Part shown: piece after piece, positions 38,222 to 51,744 of the stretch | Numbering within the stretch: the stretch's first letter is position 1 | How the letters are laid out: the number at the start of each line of letters is the position of its first letter | Source: Himantopus leucocephalus | Lineage: Eukaryota; Chordata; Aves; Charadriiformes; Recurvirostridae | Length of the DNA stretch: 64,000 nt | Direction of reading: 5' to 3' | Assembly: GCA_003993805.1 (NCBI GenBank) | Contig: RSEF01000003.1 | Coordinates: forward strand, 57,423,857-57,487,856 | Translations under genes and position numbers: made by a program | Notes under the pieces: model-generated | Databases searched by the model: none | What the model was told of the DNA's origin: nothing | What the model saw: only the letters and a program-made list of their open reading frames with translations

Positions 38222-41200
38222 CTACAAACCCAGAAAAGGGAACCTGTTACTAAAAATGACATACTGCTCTCCAATTTAGTCTCTTCTAATTTTGTCACCT
38301 TGAGAACACATCTTGAATTACCAATGCTTTTCTTCACGCCATTGTTCTACATTAGGGAGTGAAAAGATTATCTGCAACCCAAAACTGAACTAGGTTTGAA
38401 ATAAGACCTCCAGTTTGTGCATCCTCTCCTGTGCAAATTGGTGGGTCCTGACCTCCAAAGATTTATACACATGCTCATTTGGAGGCGTCGCAAACCATGC
38501 CTTTGAAGACTAGGATGGCAGCAAAACTGGAGCTTGCAGCATGCACACCTAAAAATCAAGGTGCATATATTTATATAGAAATGAGAAGGGCAAAGTTGCT
38601 AGCAATAACCAAGGTAATTTGCAGAGATCCAAGGAGTCCAAGAAAGCTCACTATGAGCCTGTACAGAGCATTCTCAGTAGAAGACAAGACCCTCGGTGTA
38701 CCATGAATGAGTATGATGGGTCTTACAGTCACAACTCAGTTGACAATCATGGGCAGCCTTCTCATAGACTGTGCTGCCTGTGGAAGTAACCAAAAGGGGC
38801 ACGCTGCATCTCCCAGGCATCAGTTCACAACCATGATATCTGCAGGCTGAACACACGAAGCATCCAGAAGTCATTAATGAGAAATACATGTCTGCAAACT
38901 GACTTTCCCCCAGCACAGTGAGATATTTTTGGTTCAGTGTAGCTCAAATTGGTTGCCAGGGAAACTCATATGGAGCAGTAACACAACTGAGCAATGAGAC
39001 TCTCCAGCAGAAGGTCATCCAGGCACTGGTGTCACACAGGGCGATGGGAAAAATGGGACTGCTTGCACAAAACCTTTTTATAGACAGTAGAAACCAAACC
39101 AGTGAGTCAACAACACTTTACGACTGAGTTAAAAGGAAAAGCTGATATTGGTCATCCATGACTACCTAGTTTTGTTTTACTTCTGAAAACTCCGCTGAGG
39201 AAGTCTATTCAGTAAGCAACAATAAGGAGCAGAGGAGGGGAGCCAGAACAGCCAAGAGAGTCCAAGGTAGCCATGGGACGCTGTAGCAGAGACTGGGGCA
39301 GGAGAGGCGAGGCTTCACCACAGACAGGGGCTCATAGCCAAAGAGAGGTCAAGAGAAGTGTAAGGGCTCAGGGGAGGCATCTGAGATGGTCTTTTGAGAA
39401 AGGACAGTAGCACCATAAATGCCATGTTCAGGGTAGCTCAAAAAGGTTTCAGTTTGTAAACACAAGTAGGTGCTTGACTAAATTACACACCTCGAGAGTC
39501 TAGTGCAAAATCTCCCCAAATAAGCCTGCAGTGTTCCCACTGAGTTCTTTGGGCTTTCCATCAACTCTAAATGAGGAGGCAGACTTGTGTGTTGGTCAGG
39601 CTGCAGGCACTGCAGTAGTCCCTATTTTTCAATAATTTGGGGACCATGTAATAGCTTTTTTCAGCCATGGCTCCCAGACTATACACCTGCACTATGAATA
39701 GCTAAAATACATGATTTTTTTTTGCTAGTGCTACAGATAAAGAACATGCCACTCTACAGCCATCACTTAAAATGCACAAAAAATAAATAATACAGCTGCA
39801 AGGCAGATTTTTCTCGTTACACACTGTTTTATGTACCTGAAAGTCCTCTACAGCTAGGCTGCAAGAAAAAAAATATTGTATTGGTGACTTAACTTAATTG
39901 GCTTTTAAATAAATTGCCAACAATCTATGTCTTCTGAGGGCAACAAAATTATGAGGGCTTCCTGAGCTTACCTAGAATAATAGAGACTTTGTCTCAAGTT
40001 AAACAGCTCCTGCTTGGAGAGTCATTGTATGCAAACTGCCAAAAAACATTACCAAAAGCAAAATGGGGACAAAGAACCACAGTTAGAGGGAGGATGTATC
40101 TAATCGTAAAGTACACGACCTTATCAATCCATGCCATGCCTCTGTGATTCATCACTACCGAGCTCCTGAGCAAACCTTCCCACTGCCCCGGGGTAGTGCC
40201 CGACGTGGAGGCCCCAGGGTGGGCAGTTCACGGGAAGGCTGGAAAGGGAAAGAAGGGAAAAAGGGTCTCCCTTACATTGGCCTCCAAAATTGGCACTAGT
40301 GCCCCATTAGCTAACCTGCCTTGGTCTTCTAGATCCAAGACGTAAGGTCTGAAATGATTCACGTGGTGTGGGTGCTGGAGAGGCACTCCTCCAAAATCAG
40401 GGACCGCTTTGCATCCGAACAGGTGCTGAGCATGCCACCGAGCTTAGCGGCCCCAGAGACGGCTCCCCAGGTGGCACACCTTACTGGAATGATGAAGCCA
40501 TCAGCTAGCATTGATTGAAATTAGCTGCAGAGCTGGAAGTGGTTTTTAAGCAACCTGCTAGTACAGCTTGGAATTTTGACCTGGCATCACTGCGTGGCAC
40601 CTTGAAATATCCAGAGCTGCCCAAGGCTTGTTCTACGATTTTCTGTGCTTCATTACACGGGATATGAAGATAACGAGATGATTTAGTTATTTAACAGGCA
40701 TCCCGGAATTACATTCACTACACAGTATTTCTGACCCCACACCGGCATGTTAGTACTCTGACTCTTTATTTACTGCACAGTAAAAATTGCTAGGTGTGCC
40801 AGAAGCACAGGACTGGACCACTGTAAATATAATAACTTTATGGACTACCCTGGGGAACAGGGTAATTTCTTCCCTCCAAACTAAGAGTGCAAAACTGTCA
40901 AGTTTACATTCTTCCTCAGAGATAATTACAGACCAAGTCACGATCCTTCGTATTTCAATGCTAAATTAGAGATGCCATTGGTGAAGGAATGTATGCATTA
41001 TCGTAGCTGCAGCATGGCACCGGTTTGCAAAGCTCACACAGATTTTATGCCTCCTTTCAACTTGGCTGCTTAAGTAAAACGTAGTTTTTTCAACAATAGC
41101 CTCAGAACACACTCTAACCTGTTCTGAAGTATGGAGCATCCAGCTACAGAAACAACACACACTTTGTCATATTAGCACTAGGAATTAAATATACTTGGTT

Positions 41201-44200
41201 AGAAAAATCGCTTTCTGTGAAGATTTTTTTCTGCTTTTTGTTAGGCAATTTAGTACATCACTTGATGCTTTTACAGTTTCCCTGCTCCCCTAAATTCTAC
41301 TTGCACAAACAAAATTAATGGATTCAATGTCATGTTTACAAGAATACTTGATAATGTGCAAGCATTCAAGAAAAAGACTGCCTCCGTTCCTTCTCTTTGC
41401 TGTGACTTAGATGAGCAGGCAACAAAAAGAAATAAACAAGATTCACAGGAGTTACAAGCTGTTAAAAACCAGATCACATCATTTACTTTATCTTTAGAGC
41501 AGCAGTGCTATATTGTCCCCTAGAGGGTATTTCTTCATTCTTTCTCGATGTCTTTGCAATGGTTCTGAAAAAGTTCCAAATAATGCCTTTTTTATCTATC
41601 TGTAGATAAAACTACACAAGATAATAGATCTTGTAGCTGGTTAAGATTTTTTATTTTGCTGAACCCCAGCGCAGCAGTGGGGAGGCACGCATAAAGAAGA
41701 ACCCAGCACAGGTGCAGACTCCGACCGGGTTGCGGGTGCGCAGCCTCCACCTTACCACACGGACAAGGTGCTCATGCCCTGCAAACCGCCGCTGGACGGG
41801 CTAAGAGAAGGGTATATCTACTGTATGCCCCCAGCTTGGTACTTCTGCACCTGAATGCATCTGCTCCCACTTCTGCCCTGCCATTGGGAGGCATGGTGGG
41901 CAGCCTTGCTTCTTCCCTGCCCTTTGGGTCACTGAAAAAATGACACCCACTGCCTGCAGGACGCACTCCCACCTCATGGGCTGACCAAAACACCGGCAGC
42001 CATGATCCCAGGGAGGAGAATGGGCTGTGAGTGTGGCTCACCTGTACTGTCCTCACCATGCTGGTGCCTTCCCCAGTCCAGGTCTAGGTGACAGCTCTCC
42101 TTTGCTGCAGACTACACCCTGGCAGCCTTGGCGGCCAGCTTGCCTCATCCTCCAGATGGCTCTGCGGCCAGCCACGCTGCACGGGGACAAGCTCCCACGG
42201 CCAGCAGTAGCCAAGCTGGCGCAGCAGCTCAGGCAAGCTGGACTCGAGCACAGTTAACAAACTCGAGTTTCCAAAACAGCAGCACCGTCCAAGCGCCGTG
42301 CCACCCCCACAGGCACAAGCCCGGCCTCGGGGAGAGCTCATTAGCGTGGGCAAGGAGCCACAGGCTGCGGTTACACAAAGTCCGGCTGCAGAGATAACGG
42401 GAGCTATACATAGCCATACTAGGAACTGCAATCACTGTCGTGATAGCTCCAACATACCACCAGCTCCTTAACCAATCAGCGGCAGAACACCACTTTTTAA
42501 AAACCAGTTTGCTAAAAACTAGATGCCTATCAGGCAGTCCTTCCTGCTTTCTCCAACCTCTACTTTCAAGTAAGACTTTACACTATCTGAACACTCCAGT
42601 GGCCCACAAGACACCTGCGGTATGATTTACATGCCCCTGTGAAGGCAGAGGTAGATTACTCCTTTGAAAACGTCCCCTTTGAGCAAAGACGCCCTTGCGA
42701 GAAATGACCGTCCGGCTGAGCAGCGCTTGACATTTGCTGTGCTGTTTTGCAGCATTTAGAATTAGCTCCCGTGCGCAAAGGGAACAAAGATCAGTGTACA
42801 CAGCAGTCCAAATCCCAGCCTAATTACAATCATAAGATTTGCATAGCAAACAACAGTAATTTATCCCAGAGTAAAACTGTACTGCCCCGTTAGCCTTGCT
42901 CAGCTTTCACGTAGCGGAACGCTGCATACATACCTTGTGGACATTTACTGCCTAAGATACATTGCACGCGCAGTATTGCCAGTCTTGGTTCTTCTTACAC
43001 AAAGGTACATGAGGATTTCCTGCCCTGTGGTTTGCTCTGCAGCACTCCTTGCTGGAAAAGCTTGAAAACCTTGTTCTACAGTATAATTTATTTGGCAAAA
43101 ATTCAAAGTGCTCAATTAGCAAACAGTTAATCCCAAGTTATTTTCCCATTATTGTGGGCCACTGCCACACATTTCTTCTGTAAAAAACATTTATGAAAGA
43201 AGCCTTACATGTCCCAAGTTTGATGTGCAAAGTGCATTTACAAAAGAGCTGAAGCTCTTAACTGATTAATAATTAATCCTATTTACATTGTGGTAAAATA
43301 GAACTTGTTATAATTACCAGAATTCAAAATGATTTTATTCAAATCCCATTAACCTCTGATATTTTGTCATGCTAAATTTTCTACTCATTTTCACTTTTTA
43401 ACTGTAATAACTGATCCCTAGTCCAACACAAAAATAGGTGAACATTTCTTCAGTGTCTCCTTTTCACGTCTCTTCTATCGCATACAACAGAACCTTGTAT
43501 TAGCAGAGAGTTACAACTGCTCAGCTCTGCACAGAAAAAAAAAATAAATAATCAGGAAACCACTCTCCAGGATGACTTTACAATCTGAGGAAAGACTGAA
43601 AACTTGCACATTCATGCACCATACAGCCCATTATTTGGGAAGCAGGTTTTGTATTTTTCATAACCCCGCACCCAAAATAACACTCCCAAAAAAAACAATC
43701 GAGGGTGGGGGAGATTTACTCCCTAAGTGCTTGAGAGGGAAACTTTCAATAGATTCCAAGCAATGAATTCCCACGTCTTTGACACAGGGAGACCCTGAAG
43801 CCTCATAGTCTCTACCTGGTAGCACCATCGCAGACACTGTGGGACATGCTGCTGGGGGCACACTGGCTCCCTTTCCGAGGCCTTGTGCGGCCGACTACCA
43901 GCCCCGGGCTTGCAGGCAAGTGGACCAGAGCCACTGAGATGCTGGTGGAGGGGGAGGAGGAGGAGTCCTGGTCCTGCGCAGGGGTAAGCAGCACCCTGTG
44001 AGTGAATGCCTATGCCTTTTTGGGGGCCTCCTCTCCCCAGGGAGGAGAACAGTAGGTGGTTTGCAAACATCCCAGCAATCATTCTTAACATTTAACACAT
44101 TTATAGGAACATGACCTCATTCTACTAAAATGTAAAACTTAAAAACTGAGTTACTATATTTGGAGACAGAAACAGAGAAATAAAACAACAAACATGCATT

Positions 44201-45029
44201 ACTGCCACTCCATACGTTCAGTCAGACCGGCACGTTGAGCTGATTCCCTAAAACTGGGACTCGGCACTGCAGATGAGCCCAGCCTTTAGACATCCTGACC
44301 TAGACGCTGATCTGCAGTGACACTTTCCTTCACCTCACCTCCATCCTCCCTGTGCCCCTGCCTTCCTTCCCAAGAGGAAAGAAGATTCGGAGGGAGGGTA
44401 CATTCTCAGGTCTCCAGCAGTGGAAGATCATCCATCAAGACACTTGCCTTACAGCAGTACGATCCTGTCCAGCACAGCTGTTCTCATGGAAGGATGCCTC
44501 TAGAAGGGAGGCTCAACACTTATCTGACTATAAAGAAACCTTCTAAAGCAAAGCGCGCATGCATTTTCCTGGCAGACATGAGTTTAAGTATGTAAACTCT
44601 TCAGAATTCTGAAACTATTTGTTAGACAAACATATAAATGATAACGACGACTATGATTCATTACTAGTTCCTAACAGGGAGCAATCATGATGAGTCGAGC
44701 ATATCTGGGAACAGTAAGTTTTTCGCCTGGTGACCATGAAGTACTATGACAGCACAGCCAGAAGGAATTTAACCAGCCTTCCATAAAGAGTCATCCTCCC
44801 ATCAACCCCAACAAGGCTTTCTACCATGGTCCTTCATCTAGCAGATCTTAGCAGCAAAACAGTTAGGGAAGCCTCAAGGAGGGCAGACAGGCTGTGAAAT
44901 CTGACAATGTGACTGCACACAGCAGCTTCAGCAGGTTCCCATGAAAAGCCTGTGTAGCAGAGGACACCTGTGGTCTGCTGTATCTTACAAATTTCACAAC
45001 CTGGAGGAAAAAAGAAACCCACAACTTAC
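38222..45029 (-). other. Large intron upstream of the PR/SET exons; no other gene seen
   Basis: If the microexon is real this is one intron of 6.8 kb. A moderately GC-richer patch at 41.68-42.40 kb carries long open frames on both strands, but without conserved domains or splice structure. There is no LINE, tRNA or rRNA signal by eye. Confidence 0.5.
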
Positions 45030-45075
45030 CTTCATTGTTTGAACACCTGAAAGGGCAGTAACTTGTAGGACTTTC
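45030..45075 (-). CDS. Candidate 46-nt microexon upstream of the PR/SET exons
   Basis: On the minus strand a long pyrimidine tract and TTTGCAG acceptor precede 46 coding bases, followed by the strong donor GTAAGTTG. The frame reads ESPTSYCPFRCSNNE and ends with one base (G) that combines with the GG opening the exon at 38221 to give a Gly codon, leading into CEDCGKSL. The two extra cysteines add to the zinc-knuckle region. Phase, acceptor and donor all agree, but the exon is short and 6.8 kb from the next one. The start codon was not found and must be further upstream. Confidence 0.5.
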
Positions 45076-48000
45076 CTGCAAACTTAAATTAAAACAAACA
45101 AACAAAAAAACCACAACAAACCAAACAGCAGGGAAAGTGTGTAGGTGTGTTTATCAAGTTTAACTTCTCTCTGCAGTCTGAGCAATCTGTTTATCAAAGT
45201 TCTTGGTAGGTTCATTCATCTAAAAATGACTTGAGATCAAAGCATTGATTGATTGATTGAAAACTAATTAAAAAAATAATCTTTTTCTGGTTATTCTTGG
45301 GGCTAAAATGTACGTGTCAGATTTCTGGTACACCGCATGGGGCTTGGTTGCTATCAGAACCCATATACATAATGAGCACAGTTCAAGTGAAGTCACTTCC
45401 CATAGTTTACACGTAATAGCTTCTAATCAGTGCGAACAAAGAGACTTCTCGTATTGGTGAAAGCTGAATACATTTCAAACAATTAAATTGAAAAATGCAG
45501 TTGGATTTTTCAGGGTGGTTTTTTTTCCCCCCTTCACTCCCTCCCTCTCCCTCCACTGGCTTGGCATGAAGTCATATAAAATTAGATCCAGAGACAGGGA
45601 AGGAAGTTAACAGCAAATTCACAGAAACAACTGCTTTTTTTTTTTTTTTATAAGACACAGCCTCAGTCACCATAGCCAGCTCCTACGAAATGCCCAGCAA
45701 AAGCTTCCTGAGAGCCAAGCCTTCCTGTTGCACTCTGCCCATCTGCCCCCAGCAGCAGCTGGTCCTGGCGCAAGGCTTCGTCTCCTGGCTGAGACACTCC
45801 TCTTGCTTCAGGTCTTCACTAGCACTGTCCAAACTGCATTGTTCCAATACTGCAGACAGCAAAACTAAATCCCCCTGTCCACAGAAATACAGAGAGTCAT
45901 CAAGAGAGTCATATTCAAACTTCTCAGAAGCACCCTGTGGCTCCTGGGCCACATTTTGGATCCCCCTAACCAACAGCTCCCACAGCTTTAATTGGTCTCA
46001 AGCAGTTTTCTTTTGGGGAGATTTTTGGCAGGCCAGTCAATTTATTTTAGCATCAGACCTTTTTGTGGATAATGGTAATGCTACTGCTGCAATTTAACAG
46101 ACACCAGAATCTTCTATCTTTGTTCTAGCAAAAAAAACCCCAAGCACGTATGTCTTCCTAAATGTATATATGTATAAATACACATGCACGCAGCCACACA
46201 CACCATATCAAGTGCATTAATATAGCTGACAACTTTATCCATGCCAGGTCAACACCACAGTTTCAATTCTGATAAACGAACTGCAGCAATTCTAATGACT
46301 AATGCTTAGTATTAATTAGTTGAAATATTTCCAACCCTTGCAGCATTCCCTTAAAAGGGAACCTTAGATTGGGTCTCTCTCTCCTTCACTCAACTTGGTT
46401 GCTCCTGGCCACCAAGTCCGGATGTCATGTGGAATGGACTGGTGGAGAGCTCGGTGACAAAAGCCACCTCTCCTTAGGAAACCAGCCCAAATTGATTCTT
46501 GCTCTTCCACTTGTGACTCAACTTTCAACATGGACCTGCAGCAAAGACGCTAGTGGCTGGGATATATTTCCAGTTGCTTACTGGTAGAAAGAACCAGGCA
46601 GGTAGACACGCTTTGGAGAAGGAAATAGGAGTTTGCTGTTGGGTGTAATGAGGAAGCCTGGCATGACAGAGCAAAGAGATGCTGTACTCATCCTGTGGCT
46701 GGAGAACTTGAGGTCTTTAGAGGCAGTTATAACTAAGTGAAGCAAGCTACAGCTACTGGGAGTAAAAGCACAGTGCAAAAACCATGGGACCCACTTCTGC
46801 AGGTAGAATTCCACACACTCGGCTCTACTGATGTGCAAATAGTCACATTAGGAAAGAAGGAAGTCTGTGTTGAGAAGTGAATGCACGGACGCTTAGAGAC
46901 CTTGGAGGGCCAATCTTGAAAGAACACTCCCAATCCATATTACATTCAGTGGAAACCAAATCTGAATAAAACTGGAAAATCAGTTAACTTTCTCAGTGAA
47001 CCATCCAAACCTCCTACAGGTATTCCAATTCCCCGCAGAGAACAAAAAAAAAGTTAATTTTTTTTGACTAATGAATCCTAAAGCATATATTTAAAATACT
47101 GAATTGTAGGAGTCATCTTTTAAAAGCATTGTTTTTTGTAAATAGATGGTCGTTAATAGCTTAGCAGAATAGCTTTAGCTCTTACTATGCATCACCCTCA
47201 TAACAGAGGACACAGCCAGCAACTTCTGTTATTACTTGCCTAATTTCCAACACGAAAAGGACGCTTGATTCCCAGCTTCTCTGGGAACAAAATAGGTAAG
47301 AGACTCTTATCCTTAGCCTTTATGATCCTGTTAAATTATTGACCTCTTTTAAGGCATGAAGTGATTTCTTTAAAAAAAAACAAAAACCAAAAAACATAGA
47401 CTTTCGGAATCTATGCTGCTGAACAAAAATGTTTTTCTGTGAAAAAAATACTCACACGGGCAAGTGTCTATCTGTGTTTCCATCTACTTGTTCTCTTTTG
47501 CCTGAGACCTAGCATATACTTCTTTTTTCTACTCTAAAGACTTTCAATGGGAACCATAAGATAATTACCTAATGTCTTGACTGATACCGTACTAAAGAAA
47601 TTATGTCCACCTGAGCTTCTTTAACAGACTGCTTAAGAACGTTGGCAGCAACAGATTAGGCAGCAATATACTACATTTCCATTAAAATAATTACTCTCCT
47701 TAGGCATAAGGGCAGCCTTGAGTCTAGTTCTCTAAAACAGAGAATTACAAAGTATGTGACTATAGAGTATTATTGGAGAAAAATTGCAGATTTTTTCTGC
47801 AGATGAAGCACTCTAAACTCAGATTATAATGTATCTCCATAATGCCTTATTTATTCTCCTGCTGACAGTCATCTCCATTTGAGATTAAATAAAATCCAAA
47901 CACTTTTTTTACATTTGTTTCTGATTAGTTTGTAGTTTCTTTAAACTATTTCCTAAAGTCACAAAAATAAAAATAACAGTAGTCTGTATTACTAGAATCT

Positions 48001-49187
48001 AAGAAGCAACCTTGCAAAGAAAAACTGCAAAGAATTTGTTCCCGTTTTCATACTCTCCTAGCTCGAAGAACAAAACAAACAGATGGTAAAGGCATCACCT
48101 TAGGCGAAATGCACCGTTCCTCAGATATGTATTTGTATAACCCTGGTCATGTAACATGCACATTTATTTAGAGCTGTGTATGATCACATATCCCACTTTG
48201 TATTTGGTATCTCTTACTCTATTGATTGGAAATCAATTATTTTACACTCCTTTCACTTCAACACTGCCAATAGGTCACAACAGTATTCATATTTTATAAA
48301 GATCCTTGATGTTAGAAGAGGCAAAGGGACAGCTGTCCTGACAAAACATCCTCATGTACTTCCCCTACACACTTCTGTCTAAACACAGTCCAGTAAGTTA
48401 AACATAACACACTCTGCCTTGTCTTATTGCCCAAGTAACAGAGAACAAATGCCACCTTCTGTGTCACACATGAATCATCTACTTTCTTCTCCATTATACT
48501 AACTAAAAAAGATCTGATCAACTGAGCTTTCGATGACTGTAATTCTTTTCTATTTACACCGTTACAACTACCCAGAATCCCTTACCAGTCAACATTTTCC
48601 TAACACATCTAGACTATAGCATTAAAATTACCTATAAATATAACCCTCTTCCAATTTAAATGTTAACTTTAAATTAGCTTTAAATTTTAGTGTCTTCCAA
48701 TGTCTATCATGTATAAATACACTTAGACTCTTGACAAATTTCGATAACAATAATGACAACAGAACTCAAAAACATCATTACCAGCCTGCTTGAGCTCAAT
48801 GTTTTTACCTCTTTGTCAAAATCACAAATGCATTTGCTTTTTTGCCTTTTTCTCTGAAAATCTTGGCGATTTAAAAGGCAGACACCACAAACAACAATGC
48901 TAACACTCTGCAGTTAAGCAATGTATTTTCATTTTCAGGATCACGAAGTATTCTAACTAAGGCATGTTTGCATATGAAGCCCAAATGCTTCCAAGAAAAA
49001 CAGATAAGTTATCTACTGCAGAGAAGAGCAAAATGAGACAAAACTAGTATGATTACTAGCTCAAAGTCACTCAAAGCAAAAATGCCAGACTGAGGAACAC
49101 AAACTACTCTGATAAAATGTGAGTATTCCCAAGCACTTCCCCCAAAATAAAGGGATTACTCAAGAGTTTTCAAACAACTACACACAT

Positions 49188-49342
49188 GCACAGACACTTT
49201 GAAGCAGGTTCGCAACACAAAACCAGCAATTCCTACTTGCACAACAGCAATTATTCCGTTTGCACGCACAGACACTTTGAAGCAGGTTCGCAACACAAAC
49301 CCAGCAATTCCTGTTTGCAAGACAGTGATTATTCCTTTTGGA
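49188..49342. repeat. 78-bp tandem duplication, two copies
   Basis: Copies begin at 49188 and 49266 with GCACAGACACTTTGAAGCAG and share GGTTCGCAACACAAA, CCAGCAATTCCT and ATTATTCC. They differ at several positions, and no n separates them, so unlike the n-flanked cases this is a genuine local duplication. Confidence 0.85.
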
Positions 49343-51744
49343 GCTTGCCCTTACACTTAAACTGACAAAGGAAGAAATTACATTTCTTAACTTTTTTTCT
49401 TGCAGTTGGCCACACCTGAAAGTTGTAGCTACGTGAGCTCAGAAACTTTTTTCTTCAGTCACCACAGAAACTAATATAGAAACTCTGGCGATTTGTTCTG
49501 TTTTCAGTAGAAAATTTACATATGAATTACACACTAAATTCCTTTGGTCTGATAAACTGTTCTGGACTCACATGAAGAAAATATTCCTTCTTCAATATCA
49601 TCATCCTCTTGCTATCCTTAGCCATCTTTACAAAAAACCTGTACATCTAAAACCAGCAAATGCAGTGGTAACTCCATCTCTTGTCTTAAGTCCATGCATA
49701 GAAACAGAAGTTTGAAAGATATCCTTACATTTCAAGGACTTTTAGATTCCCAGATTTTCTGCCAGACAGGCCCGCTTGTTAGTCACTGCCTTGTGCCTAA
49801 GTATTAATGCAGGGATTTGTACCAGTCAAGAAATCATCGGATGCAATTCGGCTGATTCTCAAAGACATAAAGAACTGCATATAATAGCCTACATAAATGA
49901 CTGATGTTCAGGACTTGACTGCAAGACCCAAACATGAAATTACTTCATATTCATTAATCACCATTAGATAAAGAACAAATGAACATACACAGAGGCTAGA
50001 AACAGCACAAGAGTCACTTAGGTGTTTCCCATGACAGAATACAATTCAAACATTGTTTTTGCACTTGAGAACACAAGTGCAAACATTTCATAATCGTACT
50101 ATGTATGGGAAATCAAAACAATCCTTACCTTATTTAAAATGGCCTTTTTAGTAAAAAGTCAGGCTATGCTAGTACAAGGTGGCAGGAATCGTGCCATCAT
50201 CCTTCAGCAGACTTTTCCAAATGCCCCTGTGTTCAACTAAGTCTAGCTCTGCTCTGTTTTGTTTCCCCAGGAGGACCCATTCAGCACCATGTGCTCCTTT
50301 TCAGCTGTCAATAAACAGAAGCCGTGAATTCCCCAGCGCTTCACAAAGCTAGTTAGGCATAGCCATTCATTTCTTCAGGAAAACAGGGCATTGATTTCAG
50401 CAAATTCCCAGGGAGCAGCTACAACAAAGAGATCAAAGACCCACCTCCTTTCCTGCGCGCCTTTGGCCAGCCGGGCCAAGAAGAGCAGCGACAGGTTTCC
50501 CGAAGAGTGAGCTCCAGCCCCACCGACCACCGCATGCTCCATTCACGCTCGTCGCCTTCCTACGTTCCTGGGACAGCCCCCGGCGCTAACCGTGACAAAC
50601 CCCTACATTCAGGCAGCATAATATACTGCACGCTAGTTCAATCAAGGATAAAAAGAAAAACAAGCTCCAAGGGGAAGTCCGTTGCTTCCCCGACTGGCCG
50701 AGCCTCAGTAGCTGCCAGAGATTTTATAAACTTCTCTTTTTTTCCTTAGCTTCTCCATCTAAAACAGAGAAACACTTGCTACCTCAAATTAATCATGCTG
50801 AAACTTCACTGGGATATTGACTTTTTTAGTTTATTTCCACAGGCTTAAAGACTTAGCTGCTGGAGTTTGAGGTCTACCCACCACAGCCCTTGTACTGCGC
50901 AGCCATGACATTTTCTTTGTGCAATTTGCCCCAGACTGCAGCATTTTTTCCCCAGGAATCTAAGGGGTTTTGGTCTGGTTTGGTTAGATTTCTTTTCTTT
51001 TTATTTAAACATCTAATCTTCATTAATGTGACCTGGAACAAGATTTTTAATCCTAGAATTTGACCTTGTATTGAACCAAGCATTAGTGAAAGACAATGCT
51101 GTGGTCAAGCTTAGGGACTGGGTGGTTAGGCTACATGTCTACTACTAAATAGTAAGAGCCAGAGACTGTTCCCTGGTGCTGAGACCACCCAGCATCAGCT
51201 CCACGTGTCTAAATGCTCCTCACCTCCTTCCTTTTCCCCCCACAAACAGTTTGGTTACATCCAAATTCCTTACCCGGAACAGAGCCTGGTCGATGTTATC
51301 CCCAAAACACGCCTTGGTGTTGCCTGTTAGCATAGGCCAGTACTAAGCTCGAAGGCTGGCCCTGTACTATTTATTTATATAAAAACAGACATAAAGATCT
51401 AGAGTTACTTCACATCTGTACAGATATGCCATGTTATTCTTTATTGTTATCCTATGCGCTGACATTTTTCCAAGGCACTACCTAGCTGTCACGAAGCCCA
51501 CAAGCATGTGTACTCCCACCAGCTGGAACCTGGAAAGTCTCCAGAGCACTGGTACTGCCTCAACACTATTCACATGTCTCCGAGTGAGAAGAAAAATGTC
51601 TGTCCCTCTAGCATGACTGCGTATCGCAGGACCTGCCACAGCACAAGCGGTACAATACTGAGAAGACAAGGGACAGGTGGTAGGGATGACTGATCATTGC
51701 ACAGAAGATAGCTGAGGACACAAGGAAATACAGAACTGCAGAAT

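Larger units (their letters stand above)
27734..45075 (-). other. PLAGL1: Inferred composite gene: PR/SET-PLAGL1
   Basis: Joining seven exons (45075-45030, 38221-38066, 37175-37063, 34777-34628, 31594-31475, 29881-29385, 29009-27734) gives one open frame of 785 residues without stop or phase conflict. Order, numbered from the microexon: zinc knuckle C17, C20, C28, H31; PR/SET core about 40-180; extra C2H2 finger C204, C207, H220, H224; basic linker about 225-313; PLAGL1 finger 1 C316, C319, H332, H336; finger 2 C344, C349, H362, H366; finger 3 C374-H394; finger 4 C403-H423; finger 5 C432-H452; finger 6 C467-H487; finger 7 C495-H516; then the PLAGL1 C-terminal region. The N-terminus is incomplete. 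The 100-N gap at 33677-33776 falls in the intron between exons 34777-34628 and 31594-31475. The gene converges tail-to-tail with ZC2HC1B. Confidence 0.8.

Noticed and set aside
41680..42440. GC-richer patch with long frames on both strands
   Set aside because: Frames overlap in several registers with no domain or splice structure. It could be regulatory but there is no specific signal.
45683..45973. 97-codon minus-strand frame (EYDSLDDSLYFCGQ...) as an upstream exon of the PR/SET gene
   Set aside because: It begins at TTG rather than ATG, has no convincing acceptor, and has no strong donor in phase 0 as the microexon at 45075 requires.
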